This document shows, one piece after another, positions 11,045 to 21,611 of a stretch of 64,000 nucleotides of DNA. Below the pieces are notes generated by a model. The model was not told where the DNA came from. It did not search any database and worked only from the letters and a program-made list of their open reading frames with translations. Location of the stretch: positions 60,497,376-60,561,375 of the forward strand of contig CM046442.1 of NCBI GenBank assembly GCA_025506515.1, given 5' to 3'. Both the position numbers and the translations under genes were made by a program. Positions within the stretch are counted from its first letter, which is position 1. Every line of letters starts with the position of its first letter. The DNA is from Flaveria trinervia (taxonomy: Eukaryota; Streptophyta; Magnoliopsida; Asterales; Asteraceae).

Positions 11045-11079
11045 CACAACAGCTGAAGTTATTAACTTCAGTAGTTGTG
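11045..11079 (+). promoter_or_regulatory. 35-bp LTR inverted repeat HP1
   Basis: Arms CACAACAGCTGAAGTTA and TAACTTCAGTAGTTGTG pair over 17 positions with two mismatches. The copy in the 3' LTR (21921-21955) is identical. The same 35-bp element lies about 200-230 bp upstream of the TATA palindrome in S2-b and S2-c. It is a candidate U3 regulatory hairpin or protein site. Confidence 0.65.
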
Positions 11080-11278
11080 ATGGTTTTCCTTTTCAGTACT
11101 TGTAATTTACCTTTCAGTAGTTTATAGTTTCAGTAGTTTTAGTTCAGTAGTTTTATATTTTTGTACTTAGCACTCTGAGATGTGATCAGTTGTTGAGAAC
11201 ATTCTTAGTAGTTTGCATAGTTTCAGTTGTTTGTATAAATCTGTTAGATGTCACTATCAAGTGACATCAGCAGACGTC

Positions 11279-11300
11279 ACATTCCTTATACAAGGAATGT
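11279..11300 (+). promoter_or_regulatory. TATA-centred palindrome in S2 LTR
   Basis: A 22-bp palindrome with arms ACATTCCTTAT/ATAAGGAATGT. The 3' LTR copy (22154-22175) is perfect and contains TATATAAGG. Here one base (C at 11291) breaks it. It is a probable core promoter element of the LTR. Confidence 0.6.
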
Positions 11301-11505
11301 TGACCTAGTTGTAACGTGTGACTTTCAGCCACCACGAAAGCATTTGAATGAAATATTCCATTTTCATAATTCTCTTTCTCTCTCTATAACCGTGTACTAT
11401 TCCATTGAATATCAATTAAGTTCTTGTTAAATTGTCTAATTCATTGTTCGAATTCCGCTGCAATCTACTCTAATTGATCAAACTTAGATCACTGATCCTA
11501 ACAAA

Positions 11506-11517
11506 TGGTATCAGAGC
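11506..11517 (+). other. S2-a primer-binding site
   Basis: TGGTATCAGAGC starts two bases after the LTR. It matches the complement of plant initiator tRNA-Met 3' end. Confidence 0.95.
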
Positions 11518-11720
11518 TGGTTAATCATTGATCGATTTAACAATTGATCATTGAAATTGCTATTTTGATATCTAAGTTTGATCGAATTAGTTATTTTGCA
11601 AGAATTGGTTATAGAGATTGAATTTCTGCTGCTTTCGGTTATTTTCTTTGAAATTTCTCTTGGTTCATATTGAGTTTGTTATGTTTTGCGCTAAATCAGT
11701 TAAAACTTAATTTAATTTGA

Positions 11721-14616
11721 ATGAATCTGAGAATGACTACTCCTTCTAATGACCCTCACAATACTGGTTCCTCAACCAAGCCTCCGATGCTGGTTAGGAC
11801 TGAGTATAACATATGGCAACGAAGAATGCTCCATCACCTGTCTGTTAACAGTTCAGGTTGTTGGACATCTGTGGTACATGGTCCACACAAGCCTATGGTG
11901 AACAATCCGGAAACCAACCAATGGTTCCGAAGAAGAAGGAACAATACTCAGATGAGGATCGAAAACTATTTGAGATTGATGCTAAAGCACATGGAATTTT
12001 GGCCATGGCACTGCTGAATGAAATCTATTCTGGGCTTATGCATCATGAAACTGCTCATGACCTCTGGAATGCATTGAAAGAACAATTTGGTGGAACAGAT
12101 GAGGTCTTAGCAAACAACAGAGAAATCATTGCCCAACAATATAAGACATTCTCTCATAGGAAGGGTGAGACACTGACTTAATAGTTTGAGCATTTTTCTT
12201 GTTTGATCTCTGAGCTGAAAATGGTCAAACATGAATACACTAATAGCCAAATGAACAACAGATTCCTCAGATCACTGCCTGAGAGATGGGACACATATAC
12301 CATTGTCCTACGCTCCAGTGCAAATCTGGATAGCCTATCTCTCACCCAACTCCATGGGAAAATGCTTACATTTGAAAGAGAGATAGAGCAGAAAAGGAAA
12401 CTGGCATCATCAGGAAAGCTCACTGATGACTTTGTACTAGGGAACACTGCTTGGTTGGTCATGAGTCAGAATATGCTGCATCTGAAAGCAATTATGATAA
12501 GCATATAGATTTCTCTTCAAACAGTTTTGATCATGCATTTGTTAGTGTTGATAGCCAGTCAGGCTGTAATAGTGACAATTTGTGCTTCATTATGGATGAT
12601 TTGAAAGGTATTGCTGATGATGACTTAGAAGAGATGGATATTCTAAGCAAATGGCCTTGATTAATATCAGATCTCAAAAGTTCTACAAGAGAACTGGCAG
12701 GAAATTCCAGGACTCTCTGGCAAAACCAAAGTTGGTTTTGACAAGAGTAAGTTGAGGTGTCACAAATGCCACAGGCTTGGGCACTTTGCAAGAGAGTGTA
12801 GATCAACTGGATCTAACTCCTCTGCACCTTTGTGACTTTTCAAGCAATAGTTCACAAAACAGAGGGCAACATCCTGCTAGTTCTGGTCATCACTCACAAC
12901 CTATATCTCCTGCATATTTTGTCCCTCAGGGTCCAATGCCATATCCATATCCCTGCTATTACATGCCACAACCAAATCAAGTTCAAGTTCCTATTGCACA
13001 ACAACCTCAAGCCTTACCTAAGCCTCAACCATCTCAATCATCTCAATCACAATCTCATCACAGCTTCTTCACCCCTGGGCTGTTGACTGGAGCAGTCTAC
13101 GAGATGATCTTTCTGGTAATGAGCCATTTTTGCTAGTGATGGTCAACATGGTGGTGAAACCTTTTGGGAATCTTGCACTCATGGCCTGGAGTCTACTGAG
13201 GGTTCATGCTCCAATGCATCTTCATCACAGGTAACCCAGGTATCCTCTGAGGCTAAGGCCAAGCTATGTTCTGAATCTTGCATAGCTGCATTTATCTCTA
13301 TTAGAGAAGCAAATGTAGCTTTAATAAATCAAAATCTTGAGCTTGAGCAAACCCTTTCCAAAAGAAAAGCTGAGTATGAGTCTGTCTTAAAGATAAAGAT
13401 GATGAGATTTAAGCTTAAATGCAAATTAATGATGAAAAGGCTAAGCTAGAGGTCATTCTTGAGAACCACAGAGATCTCAAAGAAACACTTGCAGCTACCC
13501 AAGTTGAGTGTGACCGCTGGGTATCATCCTGCAAGGGATTTGAAATGCTTCTCAGCAAGCAAACAGCTTCAAATGTGAAGTTTAGAATAGGTTACAATCA
13601 CATTGCACCACCTACAGATTTTACTCCAAATCAATAGAAAAACCTGAAGGTGAAAGTAATTTCCAACCACATCATCATGTATCATCCTCAAGTGATCACC
13701 AAAATCAGAAGATGAAATCAGTGTTGATACCTCAGCAAATCAATTGCCTGATGGGTTAACTACTGATAAGCACATGAAGCTGAGTACTTCAGATGTTGTC
13801 TCTCAAAGTACCTCAAGTACTAAAGGGCAAGTCACAACATCTGAAAAGCATTTCAAATCAACTGAAATAAAAGGGTTAAAACTGCTGAGGAATCTATCAT
13901 ACGGTCTTTCAGGACGTATAGAGAAAGCTGAAGAACAAGTCTTCAGTTGTTACAGATCCTTCAGTACTTAACACAAGTACTGAAAGGAGGAAAGTACTAA
14001 AGCTCAACTTCAGTAGTTTCCACTTCAGCAGTTGATCAATCCAAGATGAAGAATAAGCCATGTGAAATATGTGGTAAATTCAATCATCTTTCTGATGAAT
14101 GTTGGTACAAAAAGGGTTCCAAACTCAACAGAGATAAGCTCATTAAAATCTAGATGGATAAAATGAAAAATGAGTTTGAGACCAAGTTTGTACCACAGTC
14201 ATCCCAATGTGATAAACCCAAGGCTTCACCCAAATCCAAAAAGAAAGATAGGGTTATCATAAAAAGCTGATAGTGTTCCTCATGATAAAAATCAGACTAA
14301 GTCTGTGAATTTCAAGGAGGAAATGGTGGGTCACAGGAACTCATCAAAAACAAGTACTGATATGTCACAAGAGTTGAAAGCTTTAGCTACAAATCAGACA
14401 TAACTTGTTATGATGGTTCAACATTTGTTGGGGAGAGTTAACCAACTAGATGCACCTGTGATCAAACCAATGAAAAGGTATTCCAAGCCCAAATCCAAGG
14501 AATCCATTTCAACACCATCTCCACCTTCATCAGCTGTTAATCATGAGAAACAAGTTATGGTTAATTCTGTTGATGAAAACAGACCCAAAACCAAAAAGGT
14601 TGGGTCTCAAAACTAA
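11721..14616 (+). pseudogene. S2-a gag (copia capsid, two zinc knuckles)
   Basis: The start near 11721 (MTTPSNDPHNTG) is shared with S2-b. The capsid region follows (11858-12181 and 12203-12508) with WNALKEQFGGTDEV and FLRSLPERWDTY, typical of the copia UBN2-type gag. A first CCHC knuckle is intact at 12758-12799 (CHKCHRLGHFAREC). A P/Q-rich stretch (about 12900-13060), a coiled-coil part (about 13260-13550), a motif-rich part (13980-14040) and a second intact CCHC (CEICGKFNHLSDEC, 14061-14102) follow. At least four frameshifts or stops interrupt it. The last open piece ends with TAA at 14614-14616, just before pol. Confidence 0.85.
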
Positions 14617-14626
14617 CTAGTTCCTT

Positions 14627-15260
14627 GTGATGAATGCAGAGTTCTTCAGCATGCCAAAGAGCATCTGGTATGTAGACAGTGGAGGATCTATGCATATGAC
14701 AGGGAGCAATTCTCTTCTTATGACTACTCTCAAGGAAAAAAGGGAATTGTTTCATTTGGAAATGATGCAAAGGGTTACATCATCGGGAAAGGATATGTGT
14801 CTAATGGAGAACTCAGATTTGATGATGTTAACCATGTGGAGAATCTCAAGTATAATCTACTGAGTGTCAGTCAGATGTGTGATAAAGGGCATGTTGCACT
14901 TTTCACAAGCCAGAACACAGGATTCTGTCTTCCAAGTTCTGAGGCTGATTGACAAGTAGTTGGATGAACATACTCTTTTGAAGGCCAACAGGATTGGAAG
15001 AGTATATGCCCTGGATTGTCAAAGAAGATTGATTTGAAGGGTCATCCTTGCCTGTTCTCCAAAGCCTCTCCAAGGAATCTAAACTGTGGCACAGAAGGCT
15101 GAGTCATGTAAATCTCAAAAACATGATCACTGATCCACAATAGTTAGTAAGAGGTCTACCAATAAAGGAGTTCCACTGTGATGAAACCTGCACTGCTTGT
15201 TTGAAAGGAAAACAACACAAAGTCTCATTCCTACTATTGAAGAACCTAAGTCCACTGCCT
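14627..15260 (+). pseudogene. S2-a protease and GAG-pre-integrase domain
   Basis: The aspartic protease motif SIWYVDSGGSMHMTG lies near 14660-14705 with the catalytic DSG intact. The GAG-pre-integrase part (NHVENLKYNLLSVSQMCDKGH) is readable at 14830-14890, but several single-base deletions follow. The matching region of S2-b is one open frame of 285 codons, which shows what has been lost. Confidence 0.8.
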
Positions 15261-16446
15261 GCTTGCAGTTACTGCACATGGATCTATTGGTCCTGTGAGA
15301 GTGATGAGCATGGCAAAGAAGAAATATTGTCTCGTAATTGTGGATGATTACTCCAGATTTGTATGGACTTCTTCTTGCATTCAAAGGATGAGGTTGCTCA
15401 GATGATTATCAACTTTGTGTTGTATGTTGAGAAGCAGTATTCCTATTAGTCAAGTGTATAAGGAGTGATAATGGAACAGAATTCAGAAACCATACACTTG
15501 ATGATTTTTATCTTTCAAAGGGAATCAAGAGGCGAGTTTAGCATCCCAAGGACTCTAGAACAAAATGGAGTAGTGGAGAGAAAGAACAGGACCTAATTGA
15601 AGTTGCAAGGTCCATGGTGGTGACTCTGGTTTGCCATTCACCTTTGGGCTGAAGCTGTCAACACAGCTTGCTATGTGCAGAATAGAGTTTTAGTAAATCA
15701 GGGTTGATGAAGACTCCATATGAAGTTTACATCATTTGGCTCCTCTAATTTCATTCTGAAAGCCTTGGGTGTCCTTGTTTCATTCTCAACACAAAGGATC
15801 AACTCCACAAATTTGATCCTAAGGTGAATGCAGGGTATTTTGTAGGATATTCATCCACATGCAAGGCATACAGAGTCTTCAACTGAAAAACAAAGATAGT
15901 TGAAGAAACCTTGCATGTGAAGTTCAATGAATCTCCTAAGGATAAAATTCCACAAAACCCTGTGGAGTTGTTTGATCTGGATATACTCAATATGTTCCTT
16001 ATCAACCTCCAGCTATTGCAGATCATGTGAATAAATCATCTTCTGCAGCAAATCTTCCACCTGGTGGTACTGAAGATGATGATGATATCAGTACTCACCT
16101 TTTCAAGTTTAGTGATCAAATGCCTGAGTCCACTAAACTTGATGTTCCTGTAGCTTCAGCAGCTCCATCCACAACAAATTCTGATGAGATTTCTGACTCC
16201 TCTACATCATTTGAATTGCCATCTCATACTTGGTTTCCAGAGTCTGGATCAAAATCTGCTGCTGCTGAACCTGCTACAAACACTTGCACTGATCTTATAG
16301 TGTACCAAGAGCTGAAGAATCACCCCATGTCTCAAATCATTGGTGATATCAATGCTGGTGTCTCAACCATAAGTCAATTGTCCAACTTCTGCTTCTATGC
16401 TCTCTTCATCAGTCAGCTAGAGCCAAAGAACTATCATGTTGCTTAA
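15261..16446 (+). pseudogene. S2-a integrase and linker, heavily frameshifted
   Basis: Integrase would insert the cDNA. The parts visible in scattered frames are CLKGKQHKVS of the zinc-binding region near 15205, the first catalytic Asp region near 15280, RSDNGTEF near 15465, and ERKNRT with the catalytic Glu near 15570. No open frame in the coding direction exceeds 60 codons between 14863 and 16027. The linker 16027-16446 is an open S/T/P-rich stretch that ends in the conserved SQLEPKNYHVA before RT. Confidence 0.8.
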
Positions 16447-17554
16447 GAGAAAATGGATGGGTTGAAGCCATGCAGCTTGAGCTACTTCAGTTCAAAAAGC
16501 AACAAGTGTGGGAACTGGTTCCTCTACCCCTAGGTAAGTGTGCAATAGGCACTAAGTGGGTGTTTAGGAATAAAACTGATGAAAGGGGCTTATTGTCAAG
16601 AACAAGGCTAGACTGGTTGTACAAGGTGTTTCACAAGAAGAAGGTATTGATTATGATGAAACCTTGCCCTGTAGCTAGACTAGAAGCAATTAGATTGTTC
16701 TTAGCCTATGCTGCATTCCACAATCTTAAAGTTTTTCAAATGGATGTCAAAAGTGCGTTTTTATATGGAAGAATAAAAGAAGAGGTTTATGTGTGTCAAC
16801 CACTAGGTTTTGAGGACAATAAACATCCTGATTGGGGTATAAACTTGATAAGGCTCTTTATGGGTTGAAGCAAGCTCCTAGAGAGCTGGTATGAAACACT
16901 TTCAAATTTTCTTCTCAAAATAATTTCACTAGAGGCTCCATAGATAAAACTATGTTTGTAAGAAAGTGGATCAGCATAAGTACTTGTTCAAATTTATGTT
17001 GATGATAGTTTTGCATCCTCTGATCCCCAGTTGTGTGATGATTTTACAAGTTTAATGAACAAAAGTTGAAATGAGTGCAATCGAAGAATTACAGTTCTTA
17101 CTAGGCTTGCAAATCAAACAAAAGGCTGATGGAACCTTCATTCATCAGTCAAAATATGCAAAAAATCTTTGAATAAGTTTGATTTACAAAACTGTAAGCC
17201 CTGTTCTACTCCCATGTGCAACACCACACAACTGGGTAGATCTGAAAGGTAAAGCTGTTGATGAAACACTTTACACATGTATGATTGGGTCCTTGATGTA
17301 CTTAACAGCTTCTAGACTAGATATTATGTTTGCAACTTGTGTTTGTGCTAGATTTCAGGCTGCTCCTAAAGAGTCTCATTTGATTGCAGTCAAGAGGATC
17401 TTTAGATAATGCAAGGTACTAATCTCTAGGTCTTTGGTATTCCACTGGACACTCTTGCAAATTAGTTGCTTTTTCTGATAGTGACTATGCAGGGTGTAAG
17501 TTAACTAGAAAGTCACTTCTGGTGGATGTCAATTCCTAGGCAACTGTTTGATTT
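16447..17554 (+). pseudogene. S2-a reverse transcriptase
   Basis: Copia RT blocks are readable: KQQVWELVPLP, GTKWVFRNKTDE, RLFLAYAAFHNLKVFQMDVK (first catalytic Asp), FLYGRIKEEVYVCQP, and the palm end MIGSLMYLTASRLDIMFATC near 17290. The YVDD region near 16995-17010 reads YVDDS after a shift. Several one-base deletions break the frame (near 16600, 16840, 17050 and 17170). Confidence 0.85.
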
Positions 17555-17926
17555 TTGCAGAGTAAGAAACAAACATCTGTTGCTACATCCACTGCTGAAG
17601 CAGAGTACATTGCTGCTGTAAGTTGTACATCTCAGGTACTCTGGCTTCAGACTCAATTATTGGATTATGGCATTACAGAGATTAAGACTCCATTATTAAT
17701 GGATAGTGCTTCAGCTCTGTGTATTGTCAAGAATCCAGTCCAGCATTCTAGGACCAAACATATAGAGATCAGACACCATTTTATTAGGGATTGTTTTGAA
17801 AAAGGTCTGATTGATCCAAAGTTTGTGCCAAGTGCTGATGAGCTTGCAGATATATTTACTAAGCCTTTGGATAGTTCAACTTTCCAAAACCTTGTGTTAT
17901 GGCTTGGTATGCTGCAGCTAGAATAA
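17555..17926 (+). pseudogene. S2-a RNase H, open 123-codon domain
   Basis: This C-terminal pol domain would remove the RNA strand of the hybrid. STAEAEYIAA and MDSASALCIVKNP hold the expected Glu and Asp residues. RTKHIEIRHHFIRD and ADIFTKPL are the usual end blocks. The domain itself is open and ends with TAA after GMLQLE, but the upstream frame is lost. The next gene starts only after a 613-base spacer. Confidence 0.9.
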
Positions 17927-18474
17927 GTGACAACTACTGATGATCTCAGTAAACAAGTACTGATGATCATTAGTAAACATGTCACAAATATGTATGATTC
18001 TGTTAAAGAAACTGATGCAGTTACAAACTACTGATGTAGTTATAACTACTGATGTCAGTAAAAACAAATTAGTACTGATGTCCTATGAAACACTGAAAAC
18101 AGCTAAAAAGTCTGATGAGTAAGTGTTGAGGACAGTTTGAACAGCTAAAAAGCTAAGAATTGACGAAAACTACTGATGAGAATTTTCTCTTCAGTCGTTT
18201 CCACAAACTGTTGTTTCACCTTAAACAACTGATGACAAAACCATGTCTTCAGTAGTTTCACAACTACTGATGACTAACACCAACTTCTCAGTTGTTTTCC
18301 TACACCTGAAGACAAACCAAGGTTTTCAGTAGTTTCATAACTACTGATGACTAAAACCAAGTCTTCAGTTGTTTTCAAATGTCTGATAGTTAAAACCAAG
18401 TCTTTAGTTGTTTTCATACAACTGCTGACAACACCAACACTTTCAGTTGTTTTCTTTTCAGCCTTTTCTTAACC
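17927..18474 (+). repeat. S2-a RNase H to env spacer, rich in S2 motifs
   Basis: The stretch is non-coding and made largely of ACTACTGATGA and TTCAGTAGTTTC-type units on both strands. Some form perfect hairpins, for example TCAGTAGTT at 18249-18257 with its complement at 18262-18270. The same unit fills the LTR and part of gag. Confidence 0.8.
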
Positions 18475-18482
18475 TATAAATA
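18475..18482 (+). promoter_or_regulatory. TATA box before the S2-a env-like ORF
   Basis: TATAAATA lies exactly 57 bases before the ATG at 18540. It is followed by a CT-rich leader (TATCCTTTTCTCTCTC) and a good plant start context (AACAATGGC). S2-b has the same box at the same distance. I infer an internal promoter for the third ORF. Confidence 0.6.
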
Positions 18483-18539
18483 CATGCACTTATAGCCGAA
18501 CGTTTCATTAGCCGTTTTCTATCCTTTTCTCTCTCAACA

Positions 18540-21500
18540 ATGGCGACCATGAAACTCAAACCTAGACACAATTGTGTTGCCTACCTCTCGAAATCGGCCT
18601 TCTGGAACAAATTTGATAATGCCATCGATCTTATGGTGGATTCCCAATACTGAACCGCCTTTCTTTTGAATCCTACCATATACCCTGATTCCTTACACCA
18701 ATTCTGGACCAACATCTTTGTCACCACTGGTGAAAATGATATCCAAATCACTCTCCAGTCGTTGGTTAACCAGAAACAGGTGGTAATCACCCCTGACATC
18801 ATTTGCAAAACCTAAATTTGCATGATGCCACCTGTATTATAGAATACCCGAAAGGCACCATTGATATGTCTTTCATCAACAACGGGTATGAAGGAGACTT
18901 AAGTGCTACAACCATTCTCAAAAAGCACTTCCATGATGCTGAAAGACTTATCTTCCACATGGTGAATGTCTGTCTTGCTCCAAAGACATCTTCATGGGAT
19001 CAGATGTCCTCAAGATGGCAATAGGTATTGTATTCTATCTTTGAATAACAAACTCTAAATTTTTCTGAGATAGTGCTTATGGAACTTAAGGATCTGGCTC
19101 AGAAACCTGTGACAAACAGATGGCTACTATATCCCAGGTTTCTGATGGCCATAATTTTAAATCAATTAAAATCTGACGGCCTTGTTGGTCTTGGAGTCCC
19201 TGCTCCAGCTGTTTTAGCTTTGGTAAACTCCAGACATAATTTGACCCTACTCTCAAAGGGGCTGCCTGACTGCTCAAACCCAAGCAGAGGGAACCCACAT
19301 CCTCCACCTCCAGATCCAAAGTCCCCACCAAACCCAAATCTCAAAAGCCCAAAAAGGCTACTCAGGGAGATGAGTCCCCTGCGGATGCCCCTGTACCACC
19401 AATACAAGATACACATACTGGTTCTAACCCCGAGTCATGTCAAAGACTCAACCAGCTGAAACCGCACAGGCATCCTCTCCACATTACTAGAACCTATCTC
19501 AGTTGAGAAGGTTACCATTGTAGAGCATCTCTCACCCCGGGTGCAATCTGCTTCTGACCAATCTCCAACTGCAACCGCCCCTCAAAGCCCAACCCTTATA
19601 GTTGCTAAAGTGCTGAGTCAGCTGCATTCCTCACCCCCTCCCTAGAAACCAATTAACACTGGGAATACCTCAACAATTGAGGGGGAGGACCAAAATGCTA
19701 CTGATAACCCATAGCACAGGGGTTATAATGTTCAATCTCCAAGTGTAGAAGAGGAGGTTAGAACAACTGCTCAGGCTGCCAGTTTTACTGATTCAGCAAA
19801 TGAACACGATGAAGTTGGTACCATATATAAGACCTCACCAGAGGCAACTGCCAATGAAGGACAAAGTCCTGAGGCAGGAAGTCCCCAGAACCAAGAACAA
19901 GGGGCATATGCATATACTGATCTACACTCAGGGCATGTACATCCTGATTTAATCAGGAGGTCAGATGATTCAGCAAAGACTGATGATGACCTGGGCTTTT
20001 TCTTTGATGTCTTAGCCCATAACACAATCCTAGAGATTGAGGTGAGCAGACTCAAAGAGCTGCTAGCCAAACTATCTCAGGATGAAAGTCCATCTATCCC
20101 CATTGACCCACAGATGGGACCTTCATTTGAAGGTTCACCAAACACACAGCCAATACACTTAACTAAGCCACAAGCCACTGCTTTTGGCACCACCTCTCAG
20201 GGACAGAACCCCTCTGAGCAGATGGTTGCAACCTTTCAAAACTCCTTACCTCTCATCACTTATGATCAGATTATTGCCAAATATCTAGGAAGATCATTGA
20301 TAGAGATGAAGTCTTGGTCCAGAGACAGTATATTGCAGATAACCAAGAAAATCTGTTCTGCTGGAAGCTACAACAAAGGGTTGATCATCGAAGCACTAGA
20401 TGAAGCAGGTGCTGGGAAGAGAACTGAGATGGCAAAGCTCTCAAAAGCCAAACTCACCATTAAACTGCTAGATAAGCCTTCTCATACTCCCACTCAAAAA
20501 CAACCTTCAAGCAATCATCTCTAAAATCTTCCAGTCTATCCCTAAACCAAAACCACCCACAATCAACCCACAAAACCAATTCCATTACCCCAAAAACCAT
20601 CTCAAACCATACCCAGTGATATACCCAGAAGGAGGAGAAGGGGGTTGAGGGTAGAAGAAGAAGAAGAAGAGGATGATAATGAAGACAGTCTGCCAATCTC
20701 TGCTATTCTCAAACTTAAAACACCTGAGCTCAGAAGTTAACAGATGATCACACTTGACTTGCAAATGAAAATGGTGAAAGTGAAGATTGAAGAAGCAGAA
20801 TAGCAGAAGCAGCATGATGAGCAATTTCTCAAAATGGTTGACAAGGACTTCCCTCAGTCCTCATCCATTCAAGAAATGAAGAAACAAGCTCTGAGGCTGT
20901 ACACTCTTAGACATACCTTCCAACATCAAAGAGAAAGAGTGAGAATTTGGCCAGACCCCAGGTAAGTTCCAGAATTCACAAGAAGAACATACCAAGTAGA
21001 TATCATGGCCAAGTGAAAAGACTTTGAATGCTGCAATTATGTTGGCTATGGTAGTCTCACCCTGGGAGATTATAGAAGAATTGAAGAGAGCACACAACTC
21101 AAAGACAACCCCTCAATCTATACTTGAAAACAAAATGATCAAGAAGGGGCTATTATACAAGAGACTTGAATATCTTCAAAAGAGTGAACTCCAGTTGTTG
21201 CTAGAAGGCTCTCATCCAGATGAATTCGCATACAGAGAGATCACAATTGTTGAGTTAAAGAATGGGAAGACAGTAAGATATCTGTCTGAATATTATGGCC
21301 CAGAGTTCTTCTTTGAGGGAGAAGCAGAAGAACTCACCAAGGAGGAACAAGTTGTTCTCCTTGAGGCCTATGCAAGAGAGTCTTACAGACTGATCATGGG
21401 AATTAGATTCATGGTTGGGACAAGACTCTATGTCCAGTTTCCCCAAGACAGAGTTCCCTTCCATACTTAGCCAATCAAAAGATCAGAAACCTTTTCCCGG

Positions 21501-21560
21501 CCTGTGCTGACATGATTTCCTCTGAAGCTGATCAAGAGGGTGTTCCTACCAAAGAATAAG
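18540..21560 (+). pseudogene. S2-a env-like third ORF
   Basis: The start ATG at 18540 opens MATMKLKPRHN, shared with S2-b. A TGA near 18651 ends the frame after 37 codons. Further blocks are at 18803-19024 (GYEGDLSATTILKKHFHDAE), 19073-19459 (KPVTNRWLLYPRFLMAI, then P/K-rich), 20042-20524 (helical: LGRSLIEMKSWSRDSIL and IIEALDEAGAGKR) and 21024-21470 (SPWEIIEELKRAH and YLSEYYGPEFFF). The protein is hydrophilic with K/E-rich coiled coils. I see no signal peptide or membrane segment. Similar proteins in Asteraceae genomes are sometimes labelled longin-like; that is recall. Function is unknown. Confidence 0.8.
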
Positions 21561-21601
21561 TGGGATCATCAATTAACTTAGAGGTTTTGGCTGCATTGGT
21601 T

Positions 21602-21611
21602 CAGGGGGAGT
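21602..21611 (+). other. S2-a polypurine tract
   Basis: CAGGGGGAGT directly precedes the 3' LTR at 21612. Confidence 0.9.

Larger units (their letters stand above)
10737..11503 (+). repeat. S2-a 5' LTR
   Basis: Begins TGTTGGACC and ends CTAACA. The first part (about 10800-11010) is packed with TGAAGACAAAGTC-type units. The middle has CAGTAGTT units. The end has two TATA-like sites (TATAAAT at 11234-11240 and the palindrome at 11279-11300) followed by a CT-rich stretch near 11370. This is the layout of a U3 promoter, R and U5. Confidence 0.95.

Noticed and set aside
11248..11430. Open frame of 60 codons repeated at 22123-22305
   Set aside because: It lies in the R/U5 part of the two S2-a LTRs, so its conservation follows from the LTR duplication, not from coding.
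15799..16026. Minus-strand frame of 75 codons
   Set aside because: It is a shadow of frameshifted integrase text on the plus strand.
20585..20824. Minus-strand frame with a hydrophobic run
   Set aside because: It is antisense to the E/K-rich and GAAGAA-rich part of the S2-a third ORF; the Phe/Leu run is the complement of those codons.
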